The notes under the pieces were generated by a model, which did no database searches, was not told where the DNA came from, and worked only from the letters and a program-made list of their open reading frames with translations. From Aeromicrobium ginsengisoli (GTDB lineage: Bacteria > Actinomycetota > Actinomycetes > Propionibacteriales > Nocardioidaceae), in assembly GCF_004134905.2 (NCBI RefSeq), contig NZ_SDPQ02000003.1:186001-250000 (forward strand): a DNA stretch of 64,000 nt, read 5' to 3'. Shown one piece after another: positions 1 to 9,522 of this stretch (positions within the stretch are counted from its first letter, which is position 1; the number at the start of each line of letters is the position of its first letter). Position numbers and translations under genes: made by a program.

Positions 1-1
1 T

Positions 2-979
2 GACTGCGAGCAGCGGGAGCGGGTCGCCGGATTCGGCCACGTCGTCGCGCACTCGTCATGGCGCCACCGGCTGCTGATGCTGCACGCCGAGGTGCTCGCC
101 AATGCGTACTCGATCAAGCACATGGTGCCCCGCCAGTGGGACGGCAACACCTACATGCGCCAGTTCGCCTGGCGGGTCGGTGCCTATCGCGCCTACCTCA
201 ATCACGGCGTCGACGTCGACACCAACGCCCTGCGGCGCCGGGTCGGCGGCTACGACACCTACATCACGACGATGGCGCGCGAGGCCGCCGCCGCCCGCGC
301 CACCTCGGGCTACGACCAGCAGGTCGTGCAGGCCGGACTGGCGCGTTACGACGCCCTGGTCCCGACGCCGGAGAGCCGCACGATCCTGTTCATGCCGACC
401 TGGCGCCAGTACCTCGTCGCCAAGCTGTTCAGCACGAGCGACGACGGTGCCACGCTTTTCGAGGGCTCTGCCTACCAGCGGTTCATCCTGGGCTTCCTCA
501 CGAGTGAGCGACTGGCCGCGGTGCTGGAGCGCCACGACTACCAGCTGCGGTTCATGCCGCACTACAACCTGCGCAACGAGCTCGCGGACGTACCGGTCGG
601 CAGCGAGCGCATCACGGTGCTGAGTGGCGCGTCGGCCGACATCCAGGAGGTCATGTTGGAGGCCGACCTGTTCATCACCGACCACTCGTCGGTGCACTTC
701 GACATCGCCTATCTCGGCACCCCGCTGATCTACTCGCACTTCGACAACGCCGAGTACCGCGCGTTCCACGCGACGCCGTCGTGGTTCGACCACGAGCGCG
801 ACGGCTTCGGGCCCGTCGTCGACGACCTCGAGTCCACGATCGACGCGATCGAGGCCTATCTCGTGGGTGGCTGCCGACGAGAAGCCGTCTACGAGGGGCG
901 GGCCGCCGAGGCGTTCACCTACCGCGACCGCGACAACGCCCGACGCAACGTCGCGGCGATCGAAGCGCTGCGCCCGTAG
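2..979 (+). CDS. CDP-glycerol glycerophosphotransferase family protein (5' truncated)
   Basis: The frame is already open at the window edge, so only the C-terminal 325 residues are visible. It has the late TagF/TagB-type signatures: a 'RTILFMPTWR' strand near residue 129 and the 'ITDHSSVHFDIAYLGTP' block near 225, which in this family lies in the nucleotide-binding half of a GT-B-like fold. These enzymes transfer glycerol-phosphate (or a related alditol phosphate) from a CDP carrier onto a growing teichoic-acid-like polymer at the inner membrane face. The convergent acyltransferase stop lies 3 bp away. Together with the sugar dehydrogenase and glycosyltransferase downstream it fits a wall-polymer locus. 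The exact acceptor cannot be read from sequence. Confidence 0.85.
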   Translation, partial: DCEQRERVAGFGHVVAHSSWRHRLLMLHAEVLANAYSIKHMVPRQWDGNTYMRQFAWRVGAYRAYLNHGVDVDTNALRRRVGGYDTYITTMAREAAAARATSGYDQQVVQAGLARYDALVPTPESRTILFMPTWRQYLVAKLFSTSDDGATLFEGSAYQRFILGFLTSERLAAVLERHDYQLRFMPHYNLRNELADVPVGSERITVLSGASADIQEVMLEADLFITDHSSVHFDIAYLGTPLIYSHFDNAEYRAFHATPSWFDHERDGFGPVVDDLESTIDAIEAYLVGGCRREAVYEGRAAEAFTYRDRDNARRNVAAIEALRP

Positions 980-982
980 GGC

Positions 983-3103
983 TCAGCCCTTGCCGAACCG
1001 GCCGTCGGTCGCCTTGGCCAGTGCGGCTGCGAGCTGCGGCTCGGCGCTGTCGACGAACGTCCGCGTGAGGTGTGTGCCCTGGCGATAGACCAGGACGTTG
1101 CCGATCACGGGCGCGCAGCGGTCGGCGTCGGGGCAGATGACGTTCGACATGTCGATGATCTTGACCGCCGGCACCTCGGCAGCGGCCTTGAGCTGTGCCG
1201 CCGCACCGGAGCGACGCTCCGCGTCGGACTTGTCGAACGCGCAGGCGCTGAGGTCCTTCTCGTGCTGCGCGACGCACTCGTAGACGCCTTCAGTCTTGGG
1301 CTCCGGGTTGTCGAGCAGGACCGCCATGGGGATGCCGGCGTCGGTGATGGTCCGCCAGTAGCTCGCCATGCCCTTGACCATCGCGGCCTGGTCGAGGTCG
1401 CCCTGTGCGGTCTTGCCCGCCGGCAGGGCCGTGCCCTTGCGGTGCGACGCGATGACCAGCTCGGGGTGCAGGTCGAGGATGTCCTTGAGCGCCTGCTGAC
1501 CCCACTGGCGGCAGTCGGTCCAGACCTTCTGACGGTTGCCCGTGCGCAGGCTCGCATCGGTGAACGGGCACGCCGACTTGGTGATCTGGACGAGCTTCCA
1601 GCCCTCGCGCTTGCCCAGGTCGGACAGCGCGGTCTCCCACTGCACGATCTTGGAGTCGCCCACGATCACGACGACGCGGTCCGACGAGGTGTCGCCGAAC
1701 TCGCAGAGCTTGGGCTTCGGGTCACCGGGGGCGACCTGGCACCCGGGCTGCTTGTCGTACAGCGGCGGCCGGTCCTTGGGCGCGTCCACGGGCAACGGGC
1801 GCATCGACTCGACCGACTTGATGTCGGACCACACGACGCCCTTGTTGGCCGGGTCGAGCAGGGCCGCAGCACCGGGGCTGCCCTTGACGGACGCCTCCTT
1901 GACGTCGCTGTTGAGCCCGACCGAGGCGTTGAGCAGCAGTCCCGTGCACACGCCGAGCGCCGTCAGGGTCGTGCCCATCGCCAGCGCCCGGCCCGTGGGC
2001 TTGAAGAACGTGCCGAAGCGGACCGGGTTCTCGATGTAGCGGTGGCACAGCCAGGCCGGGATGATCGACAGGATCATCAGCAGCACGGTCCAGCGCACGC
2101 GCAGGTCGGGGTACTCCGCCTGGGCCGCGACCAGGATCGGCCAGTGCCACAGGTAGATCGAGTAGGACAGGCCGCCGATCCACACCATCGGGGGGAGGCT
2201 CAGCAGTCGCTGCGGCGACCCCGGGGTGCGGGTGATGCCGCTCGCGATCATCAGCGCCGCACCGACCGTCGGCACGAGGGCGTTGGCGCCGGGCCAGGTC
2301 GTGTTGTCGTCGAAGAACAGCACGGCGTACGCGATCAGGGCGATGCCGAGCCAGCCGCCGGCCGCCAGAAGGACGGACGGGAGCCGCGCGACCCGCGCGG
2401 CGGACAGGGCGAGCAGGGCGCCGAGGCCGAGCTCCCAGACCCGGGTCGTCGACACGAAGTAGGCCGTGGCCGGGCTGCTCTCGGTCTGCATGACCGACCA
2501 GACGAACGAGGCCACCGTGATCCCGCCGAGGGCGACGAAGGCACCCAGCTTCCAGCGCTTGGCCGCGATGACGCCGATCGCGAGCATCAGGAGCGGCCAG
2601 ACGAGGTAGAACTGCTCCTCGACCGCGAGCGACCAGTAGTGCTGAACGGGCGACTGACCGATGTCCTCGGCGAGGTAGTCCACCCCGCGCGCCGCGAGCC
2701 GCCAGTTGACGACGTAGAGCGCCGCTGCCTTGATGTCGCCGCCGAAGTCCTCGCGCTGGGTGATCGGCAGGTAGACGTACGTGACGATGGCCGAGAACAG
2801 CAGCACCGTCGCCGAGGCCGGCAGCAGACGCTTCATGCGCCGGGCCCAGAAGTTGGCGATCCGCACGCGTCCGGTCCGCGACACCTCGCGGGCGAGCAGA
2901 CCGGTGATCAGGAAGCCCGAGAGCACGAAGAACACGTCGACGCCCACGAATCCGCCGGCGAACCACGAGACCCCCGCATGTGCCACCAGGACCGAGCCGA
3001 CGGCGATCGTGCGCATGCCCTCGATGTCGAGGCGGAGCGTACGGCCGTGATCGGGCTTGGTGAGCGTCGAGTCGTCGGAGCGGTGCTGGGCGACGACGGG
3101 CAT
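983..3103 (-). CDS. OafA/YrhL-type O-acyltransferase with C-terminal SGNH domain
   Basis: 706 residues from the ATG at 3103 (an in-frame TTG lies two codons upstream). The N-terminal 370 residues are an Acyltransferase-3 domain with about ten membrane segments, including the 'LDIEGMRTIAV' opening, the HAG histidine near residue 42 and the 'GVDVFFVLSGFLITG' motif. The C-terminal part is a periplasmic SGNH-type domain with 'IVGDSKIVQW' and a late 'GTHLT'. Canonical SGNH partners usually show GDSH in the first block; here the residue after GDS is Lys. The family moves acyl groups across the membrane onto surface sugars, so it probably O-acylates the polymer made by neighbouring genes. The substrate is unknown. 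Confidence 0.85.
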   Translation of the reverse strand: MPVVAQHRSDDSTLTKPDHGRTLRLDIEGMRTIAVGSVLVAHAGVSWFAGGFVGVDVFFVLSGFLITGLLAREVSRTGRVRIANFWARRMKRLLPASATVLLFSAIVTYVYLPITQREDFGGDIKAAALYVVNWRLAARGVDYLAEDIGQSPVQHYWSLAVEEQFYLVWPLLMLAIGVIAAKRWKLGAFVALGGITVASFVWSVMQTESSPATAYFVSTTRVWELGLGALLALSAARVARLPSVLLAAGGWLGIALIAYAVLFFDDNTTWPGANALVPTVGAALMIASGITRTPGSPQRLLSLPPMVWIGGLSYSIYLWHWPILVAAQAEYPDLRVRWTVLLMILSIIPAWLCHRYIENPVRFGTFFKPTGRALAMGTTLTALGVCTGLLLNASVGLNSDVKEASVKGSPGAAALLDPANKGVVWSDIKSVESMRPLPVDAPKDRPPLYDKQPGCQVAPGDPKPKLCEFGDTSSDRVVVIVGDSKIVQWETALSDLGKREGWKLVQITKSACPFTDASLRTGNRQKVWTDCRQWGQQALKDILDLHPELVIASHRKGTALPAGKTAQGDLDQAAMVKGMASYWRTITDAGIPMAVLLDNPEPKTEGVYECVAQHEKDLSACAFDKSDAERRSGAAAQLKAAAEVPAVKIIDMSNVICPDADRCAPVIGNVLVYRQGTHLTRTFVDSAEPQLAAALAKATDGRFGKG

Positions 3104-3332
3104 GCGCAACGGTCCAATCTCGATCTCAGGGGCGGGGCGTCAACCGCGCGAGGCGCTGCGACACCGGGAAAACAACCGCGGTCAGGCTACCGGATGCGAC
3201 GCAACCGCCCCGCCGCCGCGTGCGTGGCCCGTGACCGTGCTCACGACCCGGGCGAAGGCCGCGAGTTTCCAGGTGGTCGGGCACCTGAGGTAATCTTCGC
3301 AGGCACGACGCACCCCATCTGAAGGAACTCCG

Positions 3333-4592
3333 TTGTCCATCGACATGGCAATCATCGGCCTCGGCTACGTCGGCCTCCCGCTCGCCCAGCAGGCCTCCCG
3401 CTCGGGCCTCAGCGTCGTCGGTTTCGACGTCAACAGCGCGATGGTGGACTCGCTCAACAGCGGCACGAGCCACATCGACGACCTGACCGACGCCGACATC
3501 GCCGAGATGATCTCGCTCGGCTTCACCGCGACCACCGACGAGGCGGTCCTGGCCGATGCCGACGCGATCGTCATCTGCGTGCCGACCCCGCTGTCGGTCG
3601 AGGGCGAGCCCGATCTCGGCGCCGTCATCGCCGCGACGACCACGATCTCGCGCCAGCTGCGCAAGCAGCACCTCGTCGTGCTGGAGTCCACGACCTACCC
3701 CGGCACGACCGACGAGGTCGTCCGCCCGATCCTGGAGAAGGCCGGCCTCGAGGCCGGCACCGACTTCCACCTCGCCTTCAGCCCCGAGCGCGTCGACCCG
3801 GGCAACCCGACGTACGGCATCGCCAACACCCCCAAGGTCGTCGGCGGTCACACGCCCGAGTCGACCAAGGTCGCCACGGAGTTCTACGGCCGCTTCATCG
3901 AGACCGTCGTGCCGTCCAAGGGCACCCGCGAGGCCGAGATGACCAAGCTGCTGGAGAACACCTACCGGCACATCAACATCGCGCTGGTCAACGAGATGGC
4001 GCAGTTCTGCCACGAGATGGACATCGACCTCTGGGAGGTCATCCGCAACGCGGCGACCAAGCCGTTCGGCTTCCAGGCGTTCTTCCCCGGCCCCGGCGTC
4101 GGCGGTCATTGCATCCCGATCGACCCCAACTACCTGTCCTACAAGGTGCGCTCGACCCTCGGCCGGCCGTTCCAGTTCGTCGAGCTCGCGCAGTCGATCA
4201 ACCTGCAGATGCCGGCGTACGTCGTGGAGCGCGTCACCGACCTGCTCAACGACGAGGGCAAGGCCCTGCGCGGATCGACGATCCTGCTGCTCGGCGTGAC
4301 CTACAAGCCCAACATCGCCGACCAGCGCGAGTCGCCCGCGACCCCGCTGGCGCAGCTGCTGCTCGACAAGGGCGCCAAGCTCGTGTTCCACGACCCGCAC
4401 GTGCAGGAGTGGACACCGGGCGGTGTCGCCGTCCAGCGGGCCGAGGACCTCGACGGCGCACTGGCGACCGCCGACGTGTCGGTGCTGCTGCAGAACCACA
4501 AGGACTACGACCTCGCGGCCATCGCCTCGGTCGCCCGGTGCCTGTTCGACACCAAGGGCGCGACGGACGACCCCAAGGTCACCCGGCTCTGA
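3333..4592 (+). CDS. UDP-sugar (UDP-ManNAc/UDP-glucose type) 6-dehydrogenase
   Basis: 419 residues starting at TTG, chosen because AAGGA sits 7-8 nt upstream and a TAATCT -10 box lies at 3291-3296. The Rossmann fingerprint GLGYVG is at residues 9-14, the central linker 'TKLLENTYRHINIALVNE' starts near 204, and the catalytic cysteine is Cys260 in 'GPGVGGHCIPIDP'. The family oxidises the C6 hydroxyl of a UDP-sugar to the uronate in two NAD-dependent steps through a thioester on that Cys. Overall shape is closer to WecC/WbpA than to classical UDP-glucose dehydrogenase, but the sugar specificity is not readable. It supplies an acidic precursor for the surface polysaccharide made by this locus. 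Confidence 0.9.
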   Translation: MSIDMAIIGLGYVGLPLAQQASRSGLSVVGFDVNSAMVDSLNSGTSHIDDLTDADIAEMISLGFTATTDEAVLADADAIVICVPTPLSVEGEPDLGAVIAATTTISRQLRKQHLVVLESTTYPGTTDEVVRPILEKAGLEAGTDFHLAFSPERVDPGNPTYGIANTPKVVGGHTPESTKVATEFYGRFIETVVPSKGTREAEMTKLLENTYRHINIALVNEMAQFCHEMDIDLWEVIRNAATKPFGFQAFFPGPGVGGHCIPIDPNYLSYKVRSTLGRPFQFVELAQSINLQMPAYVVERVTDLLNDEGKALRGSTILLLGVTYKPNIADQRESPATPLAQLLLDKGAKLVFHDPHVQEWTPGGVAVQRAEDLDGALATADVSVLLQNHKDYDLAAIASVARCLFDTKGATDDPKVTRL

Positions 4593-4598
4593 GCTGAG

Positions 4599-5987
4599 CT
4601 ACTTGCGGCGGCCGAACAGGCCGCGGCTGACCTTCTTGCGGGCCACCAGCATCGGCCGGTTGTTGTTGCGCGGGTCGCGGTCGTCGTCGCAGAAGCCGAT
4701 CGACTCGACGTCGGCGAACCCGGCAGCCTTGAGCTGTGCCGTCGCGGCCTCGATGTCGCAGTTGCCGTTGCCCTCGAAGTAGAGGGTCGAGGCCGACACC
4801 TCACCCAGCAGGCGGTAGAGCCGGTCGGGCTGCTGCACATGGCCCTCGATCGCGAGCGCCAGCACGATGTCGAACGTGCCCAGCTCGGCGGCGTCGAGCT
4901 CGTCGATGTCACCCTGCCGGAACGTCAGCCGGTCGAGGTCGGACAGGGCAGCGATCTCGGTGGCGAGGTCGACCTTGTCCTGGTCGAACTCGACGCCGAG
5001 CCCCGAGGCGACACCGAGGTTGTTGAGCTCGAACAGCATCGCGCCGGCGTTCGACCCGAGGTCGAGCGCGGTCTTGCCACGGGCGAGGTCGGCGGTGATG
5101 CCGAACCGCTCGAGCCGCCGGGCGGCGTCGCGCTGCGCCTCGTCCGCCGTGACGGTGAAGTTGGGCGTCGAGAACGCGCAGTACATGACGTCGCGCGTAC
5201 GCAGCTCGTGCCGCCCGGCCTTCTTGCGGAAGCTCCCGGAGGCGGCGAGCAGCCTGGCGCGTACGTCGTCGGGATCGGTCGACTCGGTCATGGTGGATTC
5301 CTCCAGATAGGACGTGATGAACGTGTGGAGCTGCCGCGCTGCATGGTCGACGTCAGGTCCGGCGTCGAGCTCGAGCACGTCGACACCGCGGGCGCGCAGG
5401 CGTTGCACGGCGATCTCGCAGGCCCGCAGTCCGGCTTCGACGGCGGTGCGCAGACCCGCCTCGTCGAGGCCCGCGTAGCAGTTGGGTTGGGTGCCGCGCG
5501 CGGTGATGCGGGCGAGGATCGTGTCGACGTCACCGCTGACCACGACGGCCGCCGTGGGCGTCGGTGCGAGCTCGAAGAACGTCGCAGCGTCGCGCTCCAC
5601 GTCGGGCGACTGCGGCAGGATGCTGAACGCCCGGTGCAGCAGCAGCTCGTCGTGCACCACTGGGACCCCGACGTCGAGCAGGTCGGCGGCTCGTTGGTCG
5701 CGCGCCGAGCGCCGCAACATCGTCAGCATCGCGACCTTCGACGCGGGCGAGACGGGCAGGCCGTGCACGATGTCCAGGCACGCGTCGACGAACTCACGCA
5801 GGGCCGGGTCGTCGAGGGCCACACCGATCGGGCCGGAGGCGGACATGCCGGCCTCCACCTGCCCGGGGCCCCACCACGTGCCGGACGCGGGCCGAAGCCG
5901 TTCGGCCGCCGCCAGGATCGTGGACTTGCCGACCCCTGACGGCCCGAGGACCTCGATGCGTACGCTCGACGGCACCGGCGAGCTCAC
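4599..5987 (-). CDS. P-loop kinase-like domain fused to SAM methyltransferase
   Basis: 462 residues from the GTG at 5987, which overlaps the upstream stop as GTGA. Residues 15-23 form a Walker A motif, GPSGVGKST, followed by a kinase-like 'VPVVHDELLLHRAF' segment. From about residue 233 a class I methyltransferase begins, with 'TALDLGSNAGAMLFEL' near 307 and 'FDIVLALAIEGHV' further on. No stop separates the halves. However, an in-frame ATG at 5291 (MTEST) is preceded by GGAGG with an 8-nt spacer, so the 230-residue methyltransferase may also be made alone. It is last in a three-gene surface-polymer operon and could modify a sugar or lipid head group. The product is unknown. Confidence 0.75.
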   Translation of the reverse strand: MSSPVPSSVRIEVLGPSGVGKSTILAAAERLRPASGTWWGPGQVEAGMSASGPIGVALDDPALREFVDACLDIVHGLPVSPASKVAMLTMLRRSARDQRAADLLDVGVPVVHDELLLHRAFSILPQSPDVERDAATFFELAPTPTAAVVVSGDVDTILARITARGTQPNCYAGLDEAGLRTAVEAGLRACEIAVQRLRARGVDVLELDAGPDVDHAARQLHTFITSYLEESTMTESTDPDDVRARLLAASGSFRKKAGRHELRTRDVMYCAFSTPNFTVTADEAQRDAARRLERFGITADLARGKTALDLGSNAGAMLFELNNLGVASGLGVEFDQDKVDLATEIAALSDLDRLTFRQGDIDELDAAELGTFDIVLALAIEGHVQQPDRLYRLLGEVSASTLYFEGNGNCDIEAATAQLKAAGFADVESIGFCDDDRDPRNNNRPMLVARKKVSRGLFGRRK

Positions 5988-6973
5988 TCCCCGAGCGCGA
6001 GGAACACCTGGCGCTCCGTCTGGTCGACCCGGCCAAGGCCGGGCACGTCGGCGAGCCAGCGCCGCATCATCTCCTGCTCGTCGGGCCGCGGGGCGTCGTC
6101 GACCACGACGATCGCTCCGGGGGCCAGACGCGACAGCAGCATCGGCAGCGCCGGGTAGCGGGCGAGCCCACCCGAGGCCATCGGCGGCCCGTCCACGATG
6201 AGCAGGTCGATGCCCTCGACGTCCTGGAACGATGCGGGGTCGTACCAAGGGGTGTCGTGGCCGTCGATGACGCCTTCGACCAGTGGGGCGTCGCGCACCT
6301 CGGCCGGACCTTCGGCGAAGCCGTGCGCGACCAGCTCCGCGCGGGTGATGCCGGCAAAGTGCTGATCGTGGTCGAGCGAGATGATGCGCCCACCGGTGCC
6401 GCGGCGCTCGAGGGCGTACGACAGCCACAGCGTCGACGTGCCGCTGCCGAGCTCCACGATCGTGCGGATGGGGTGGCGCTCGACGAGGTCGACGAGCTTG
6501 AGCAGCCCGCCGGCGTTGAGGGCCCAGCGCCCCGACGGCGGCATCGCGGCGCGCAGCTCGAAGCGGTCGGAGAGCTGGATCATTGCCTCGATGTCCTGCA
6601 CCCGGAGGTCCAGCGTCCGCTCGATGCCCTTGCGGGTGCGGCCGAGGCGGTCTCGCAGGTCGGCACGGTTCCCGGCGAACTCGGTGCGCAGCGCCTTCTC
6701 GCTGGCTCGGGCCTCGGTGACGACCCGCTGTGACACGTTGGCGATCGTACGGTCGACGCGCTTGAGCGCTGCCGCGTGGTTCGTCACCTTGTCGGCGAGC
6801 CCCCCTTGGCGGCGCCGCGTGTCGACCACCGCGAGCAGCGCGGCCGACTGGATCAGGAGCACGCACACGAGCGCGAGGCCTGTGTTGTCGGCGATCGCAG
6901 CGACCAGGCCGACGGCAAGGACGACACCGACGACTCCGGCTGCCAGCAGCAGCTTGTGACTGGGGAGCCTCAT
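5984..6973 (-). CDS. membrane-anchored class I SAM-dependent methyltransferase
   Basis: 329 residues. Two hydrophobic segments (about 8-26 and 31-50) anchor the protein. Residues 60-135 are charged and heptad-like, probably a coiled coil. The catalytic domain starts near 140, with motif I 'IRTIVELGSGTSTLWLS' (169-185), the acidic 'IISLDHDQ' end of strand 2, and 'IDLLIVDGPP'. This resembles the TylF/FkbM-like and Methyltransf_24 proteins found in polysaccharide clusters. ATGA overlap with the glycosyltransferase upstream and GTGA overlap with the kinase-methyltransferase downstream indicate one translationally coupled operon. It likely methylates a glycan or lipid intermediate at the membrane. 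Confidence 0.8.
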   Translation of the reverse strand: MRLPSHKLLLAAGVVGVVLAVGLVAAIADNTGLALVCVLLIQSAALLAVVDTRRRQGGLADKVTNHAAALKRVDRTIANVSQRVVTEARASEKALRTEFAGNRADLRDRLGRTRKGIERTLDLRVQDIEAMIQLSDRFELRAAMPPSGRWALNAGGLLKLVDLVERHPIRTIVELGSGTSTLWLSYALERRGTGGRIISLDHDQHFAGITRAELVAHGFAEGPAEVRDAPLVEGVIDGHDTPWYDPASFQDVEGIDLLIVDGPPMASGGLARYPALPMLLSRLAPGAIVVVDDAPRPDEQEMMRRWLADVPGLGRVDQTERQVFLALGE

Positions 6974-9450
6974 GACGCCTCGTTCTCCTCGTTGTGGGCG
7001 CCGACCAACGCGCCGATCCTGGTGGTGAAGATCTCGGGCGACAGCTCCGTGGCCACGAACTCGTAGCCGCGCTCCTGCTGGGCCCTGTAGGCCGGCCGAT
7101 CCTTGAGCAGCGCCCTGATCGTCGCGACCGTCGGCTCCTCGCCCCAGTAGTGGGCGGCCTCGCCGAACTGCGGCTCGTATGCCGGGTCGAGCACCACGAC
7201 GCAGCCCTGTGACATGGCCGTCAGTGCCGCGAACATCGGCTCCGGTCCCCATGTGCGGCGGGGAAGCCCGACGAACACGTCGAGCTGTCGCAGGAAGAGG
7301 GCCAGTGGTGCCGAGTCGAGCAGCCAGTTGGGCGGCAGCAGGGCCGGTCGCTTGATCGTGGCGAGGGCGCCGCGCACGTCGCGGATGCGGACGTCGAGGC
7401 GGTCGTCGTCGGGGAAGCAACCCAGCAGCGTCGCCCAGTCGGGCCGATCCTCGGCCAGCGGCTCGATGCCGGTCGTGCCGATGATGGGCCGGGGTCCACC
7501 ACGCTGGCCGCGACGGCGTATGTGCCGGACGTTGAGCACGCCGAGGTGCTGAGGCTCGAGCACGGTGTCGGCGCCGTCGGCCACGAGCGCCTTGGCGATC
7601 GAGTCATTGGTTGGCAGCCATTCGGCCGGCGCCCCGAAGAGGTCCTGGACGCGTTGCTGGACGTGCCGCGGCTCGTAGACGAGGGCGTCGTCGCCGGGAG
7701 CACGAGGTGGGTATGCAGCGCGGATGACGACCCTGTCGGCGCGCAAGCCGACATCCACCGCAGGTCGCGGGTAGCTCAGCAGCTCCGGGTCATGGACCAG
7801 CACCAGACGGGTCCGCAGGTCGTCACGCCAGGCGGGGGTCACGATGCGGCCCTGGTTGCGCAGGTCGAGCACGGCGGCCGACGGCGGGAGGCGCTTGTCG
7901 TCGGCGTAGCGCATCGCCTCGGCATGAACGACGGCCGTGACGAGGCCGGCGTCGGCCAAGGTCGTCAGCTCCTGGACATTGCCGTGATAGCGCGGAGTGC
8001 CGGGCCGCCAGTCCGACACCAGGAGCACGTCCGCTGCGTCGGTCACGGGTGCGCCCTTGCCGAAGAACCGCTCCGGAGCGGCGAAGCGCCGCGGCGCGGC
8101 CGGGTCGAGGAGGGGCGATTCGGTGCCGGCGGCGATCTGAGCGTGCCAGTGGTTGATCGCGTCGCGGTAGAACACTCGGTCGGCGTCCTGCCAGCCGAAC
8201 CGGAAGTCCTCGAGCGACAGCGACGCGTGCGACAGCTGGATCAGGGCCAGCGGGTCCTTGATCGCGGCGATCCGTTCGCGGCCGAACACGGTCTTGATCC
8301 GTTCGCCGAACTCCATGTCGGCGCTCTTGCGGACCTCGTCGAACGCACCGAGGGTCTCCATCACGATGTCGCGGCGGAACACCAGCGACGACGCGTTGGG
8401 CCGCACGGTCGGATAGCCGACCTTGCTGGTGACGATGTCGCCCGTCACGCGGACCGCGCGGCTCGCCGACGCGACGAGCGCGGGGTCGTCCAGCAGCGGC
8501 TGGAGCTGGCGCTGGATGCGTTCGGGGTGGGACCAGTCGTCGGAGTCCTGGAAGCCGATGAACTCACCGCGAGCGCGGGCGATCGCGGTGTTGCGGATCT
8601 TGTAGGTCCCACCGTTCTGCGGCATCACGACCAGCTCGATGCGGTCGTCCATCGCCGCCGCCTCGGTCAGCAACGGAGTGAACTCCGGGCCTGAGCAGTC
8701 GTCCACCATGAGGATCTCGAGGTGCGGCCAGGTCTGGTCGATCAGCGATCGCAGGGCCGTGAACAGGCTCTGGTCGGGCTTGAAGACCGACATGATGATC
8801 GTGACCGTGGGACCGTCACCGGCGACCTTGGCCGGCGGGTCGGCCGGCCGGAGGCGGTCGAACCTCGCTCCGTCGCCGTCGAGCAGGCCGATCGGCGACA
8901 GCCCACGCGACGTGAACAGACGATTGAACGACCGCAGCCACTCGTCCTCGGTCGAACCGGGCCGGCCGACCTCGGGGCTGACGAGGTCGGTCTCGAACAT
9001 CCAACGGCTGTCGTTGTCGAGCTTGATCTGCGGCAGGATCGTGGCGACGTGGTCGTGCCGGCCGGCGGCGAGGTTGGTCTGCGCCTCGAGCCGGTGCGTG
9101 TCGTCCTTGCGACGTGGCCGGTGACCCAGGATCCGCAGCGCCTGGTGGAGGTCGGCCGACTCGGTGTAGTCGGGCCCCGGTCCGGGGCGACCCGCGATCG
9201 TACGGGCCAAAGCGGCGAGCGCGTCGAGGTCGGTGAGGCCGCTGCCCTTGGCGTCGGTCTCGCCGCTGATCACCCGGCGGGCTGCGGCCAGCACCCCGTC
9301 ATAGGTCAGGGTGCCGCCGGACGCCATGAGCGACAGCAGCGTCACGGACTCGTCGGCGCGATAGCGCAGCGCCACCGCTGCGACGGTGCGCGGATCCAGC
9401 GACGACAGGCGGGCGTACGTCGTGAGGAACTCGGGCGGATCGCCGCTCAC
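6970..9450 (-). CDS. large family-2 glycosyltransferase, multidomain
   Basis: About 826 residues. The N-terminal 200 residues are helical and not recognised. A GT2 (GT-A) domain follows: 'VTIIMSVFKPDQSL' strand, 'ILMVDDCS', then the DxD-like 'FQDSDDW' near residue 310. The last 350 residues look like a second, GT-B-like glycosyltransferase half ('VLLVSDWRPGTPRYHGN'). GTG at 9450 is preferred: GGAAGG lies upstream, while the earlier in-frame GTG at 9501 sits only 3 nt from a TAGAGT -10 box (9505-9510) and so would probably fall outside the transcript. It is the first gene of the operon with two methyltransferase genes, consistent with building and capping a surface glycan. Confidence 0.8.
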   Translation of the reverse strand: MSGDPPEFLTTYARLSSLDPRTVAAVALRYRADESVTLLSLMASGGTLTYDGVLAAARRVISGETDAKGSGLTDLDALAALARTIAGRPGPGPDYTESADLHQALRILGHRPRRKDDTHRLEAQTNLAAGRHDHVATILPQIKLDNDSRWMFETDLVSPEVGRPGSTEDEWLRSFNRLFTSRGLSPIGLLDGDGARFDRLRPADPPAKVAGDGPTVTIIMSVFKPDQSLFTALRSLIDQTWPHLEILMVDDCSGPEFTPLLTEAAAMDDRIELVVMPQNGGTYKIRNTAIARARGEFIGFQDSDDWSHPERIQRQLQPLLDDPALVASASRAVRVTGDIVTSKVGYPTVRPNASSLVFRRDIVMETLGAFDEVRKSADMEFGERIKTVFGRERIAAIKDPLALIQLSHASLSLEDFRFGWQDADRVFYRDAINHWHAQIAAGTESPLLDPAAPRRFAAPERFFGKGAPVTDAADVLLVSDWRPGTPRYHGNVQELTTLADAGLVTAVVHAEAMRYADDKRLPPSAAVLDLRNQGRIVTPAWRDDLRTRLVLVHDPELLSYPRPAVDVGLRADRVVIRAAYPPRAPGDDALVYEPRHVQQRVQDLFGAPAEWLPTNDSIAKALVADGADTVLEPQHLGVLNVRHIRRRGQRGGPRPIIGTTGIEPLAEDRPDWATLLGCFPDDDRLDVRIRDVRGALATIKRPALLPPNWLLDSAPLALFLRQLDVFVGLPRRTWGPEPMFAALTAMSQGCVVVLDPAYEPQFGEAAHYWGEEPTVATIRALLKDRPAYRAQQERGYEFVATELSPEIFTTRIGALVGAHNEENEAS

Positions 9451-9522
9451 CTGCAACCTGCCTTCCGGACGCTGAGCCGACCCCGTGCCCGGGGTCCGCA
9501 CGCCACTCTAACGAGGACGCGC

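Noticed and set aside
1070..3322. A 750-codon open frame on the plus strand over the acyltransferase gene
   Set aside because: It is antisense to a gene with clear OafA and SGNH motifs; its product is Arg/Asp/Gly-rich with no fold, a normal result of high-GC third positions.
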